Shown: piece after piece, positions 63,664-64,000 of the stretch
Layout: every line of letters starts with the position of its first letter
Position numbering within the stretch: position 1 is the first letter of the stretch
DNA from: Xanthobacter sp. NM-59
Lineage (GTDB): Bacteria > Pseudomonadota > Alphaproteobacteria > Rhizobiales > Xanthobacteraceae
Direction: 5' to 3'
Assembly: GCF_021401125.1 (NCBI RefSeq)
Contig: NZ_JACBFQ010000001.1
Location: forward strand, 992,001-1,056,000
Length of the DNA: 64,000 bases
Notes under the pieces: generated by a model
What the model was told of the DNA's origin: nothing
Databases searched by the model: none
Seen by the model: the letters and a program-made list of their open reading frames with translations, nothing else
Program-made: the position numbers and the translations under genes

Positions 63664-64000
63664 ATGGACAAGATGGACGCGGGCGGCATGAACGGCGCGG
63701 GCGACGGCACCCATTATTCCTCCGGGATCGATCTCGATCTCGACGGTGACAGCCTGCGCGAGGAATGCGGCGTGTTCGGGATCTACAACCATCCCCACGC
63801 CGGAGCGGTGACGGCCATCGGCCTGCACGCCTTGCAGCACCGCGGACAGGAAGCCGCCGGCATCGTCTCCTTCGATGGCCGGCGCTTTCATTCGGAGCGG
63901 CGGCTCGGCCTCGTGGGCGACGCCTTCTCCGACGCCGCCGTCATCGATCGCCTGCCGGGCGATTCCGCAGTGGGGCATGTGCGCTATTCCACCACCGGCG
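63664..64000 (+). CDS. purF: amidophosphoribosyltransferase PurF, N-terminal part (cut by window end)
   Basis: The first 112 codons of PurF. After a ~34-residue acidic leader typical of alphaproteobacterial forms comes EECGVFGIYNHPHAG, where the Cys is the N-terminal nucleophile of the glutaminase domain after propeptide removal, then HALQHRGQEAAGIV and GHVRYSTTG. It catalyses the first committed step of purine synthesis. GGAGG six bases before the ATG supports the start. The gene runs past the window. Confidence 0.95.
   Translation, partial: MDKMDAGGMNGAGDGTHYSSGIDLDLDGDSLREECGVFGIYNHPHAGAVTAIGLHALQHRGQEAAGIVSFDGRRFHSERRLGLVGDAFSDAAVIDRLPGDSAVGHVRYSTTG

Noticed and set aside
1-64000. CRISPR arrays, rRNA operons, prophage or integrase attachment sites
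   Set aside because: No regularly spaced repeats, rRNA-like sequence, phage genes or integrase were found; the only mobile DNA is the IS3 remnant.

Overview
The window is GC-rich, densely coding chromosomal DNA of an alphaproteobacterium. Gene content and order (dnaB-alr ... radA-cvpA-purF, an alphaproteobacterial-type gshA, a CtrA-type TTAA-N7-TTAAC site, and tetrahydromethanopterin/methanofuran biosynthesis genes) suggest Hyphomicrobiales, most likely the Xanthobacteraceae (Xanthobacter/Azorhizobium/Ancylobacter type). The family-level placement is inference; no rRNA gene is present to test it.

Layout. 1-953: 3' end of a large exonuclease gene whose N-terminal remnant looks like a sensor-kinase ATPase domain. 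1436-12161: a catabolic regulon made of a five-gene branched-chain-amino-acid-type ABC transporter, a DUF2848 enzyme, a GntR/FCD regulator and, on the other strand, amidase, cupin and an HpaB/HpaC-like two-component flavin monooxygenase; an unrelated FlxA-like gene lies between the two halves. A perfect palindrome in front of the monooxygenase operon shares its core with the transporter promoter. 12380-16315: a tetrahydromethanopterin/methanofuran biosynthesis operon (amino-acid-kinase/MfnE-like, AfpA/DmrB-like flavoprotein, dihydropteroate-synthase-like, DUF447, MfnB). After an 845-bp gene-free stretch come nitronate monooxygenase, a pterin dehydratase and folD. 20012-29583: GGDEF/EAL protein, mgtE, polysaccharide deacetylase, tRNA-Leu(GAG), lipB, gatB and an alpha/beta-hydrolase-like protein. 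29898-36016: a KpsS-like capsule gene coupled to an SDR, an AI-2E-family transporter, gshA and an EamA permease. 36307-39556: the peroxide-defence set ahpC-ahpF-oxyR with a recognisable OxyR operator. 39919-42009: a pentaheme cytochrome that appears to fuse an AdhB-like triheme module to a TsdA-like diheme module. 42513-50045: MFS transporter, chemoreceptor, periplasmic HAD hydrolase, arylsulfatase and an AraC regulator. 50046-51005: a wrecked IS3-family element with one recognisable terminal repeat, then tRNA-Thr(CGT). 51229-64000: a small conserved protein, a HerA/DUF853 ATPase, a frameshifted pseudo-receiver gene, M20 dipeptidase, dnaB, alr, a Pit phosphate transporter with a possible Pho box, an orphan ParD-like antitoxin behind a CtrA box, radA, cvpA and the start of purF.

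The most interesting points are the pentaheme fusion cytochrome, the two-site operator linking transporter and monooxygenase operons, the orphan ParD gene with its CtrA box, the frameshifted pseudo-receiver, the kinase-like/exonuclease fusion at the left edge, and a possible ATT start on the GGDEF/EAL gene. All functional calls are read from protein motifs and gene context; no database search was run.
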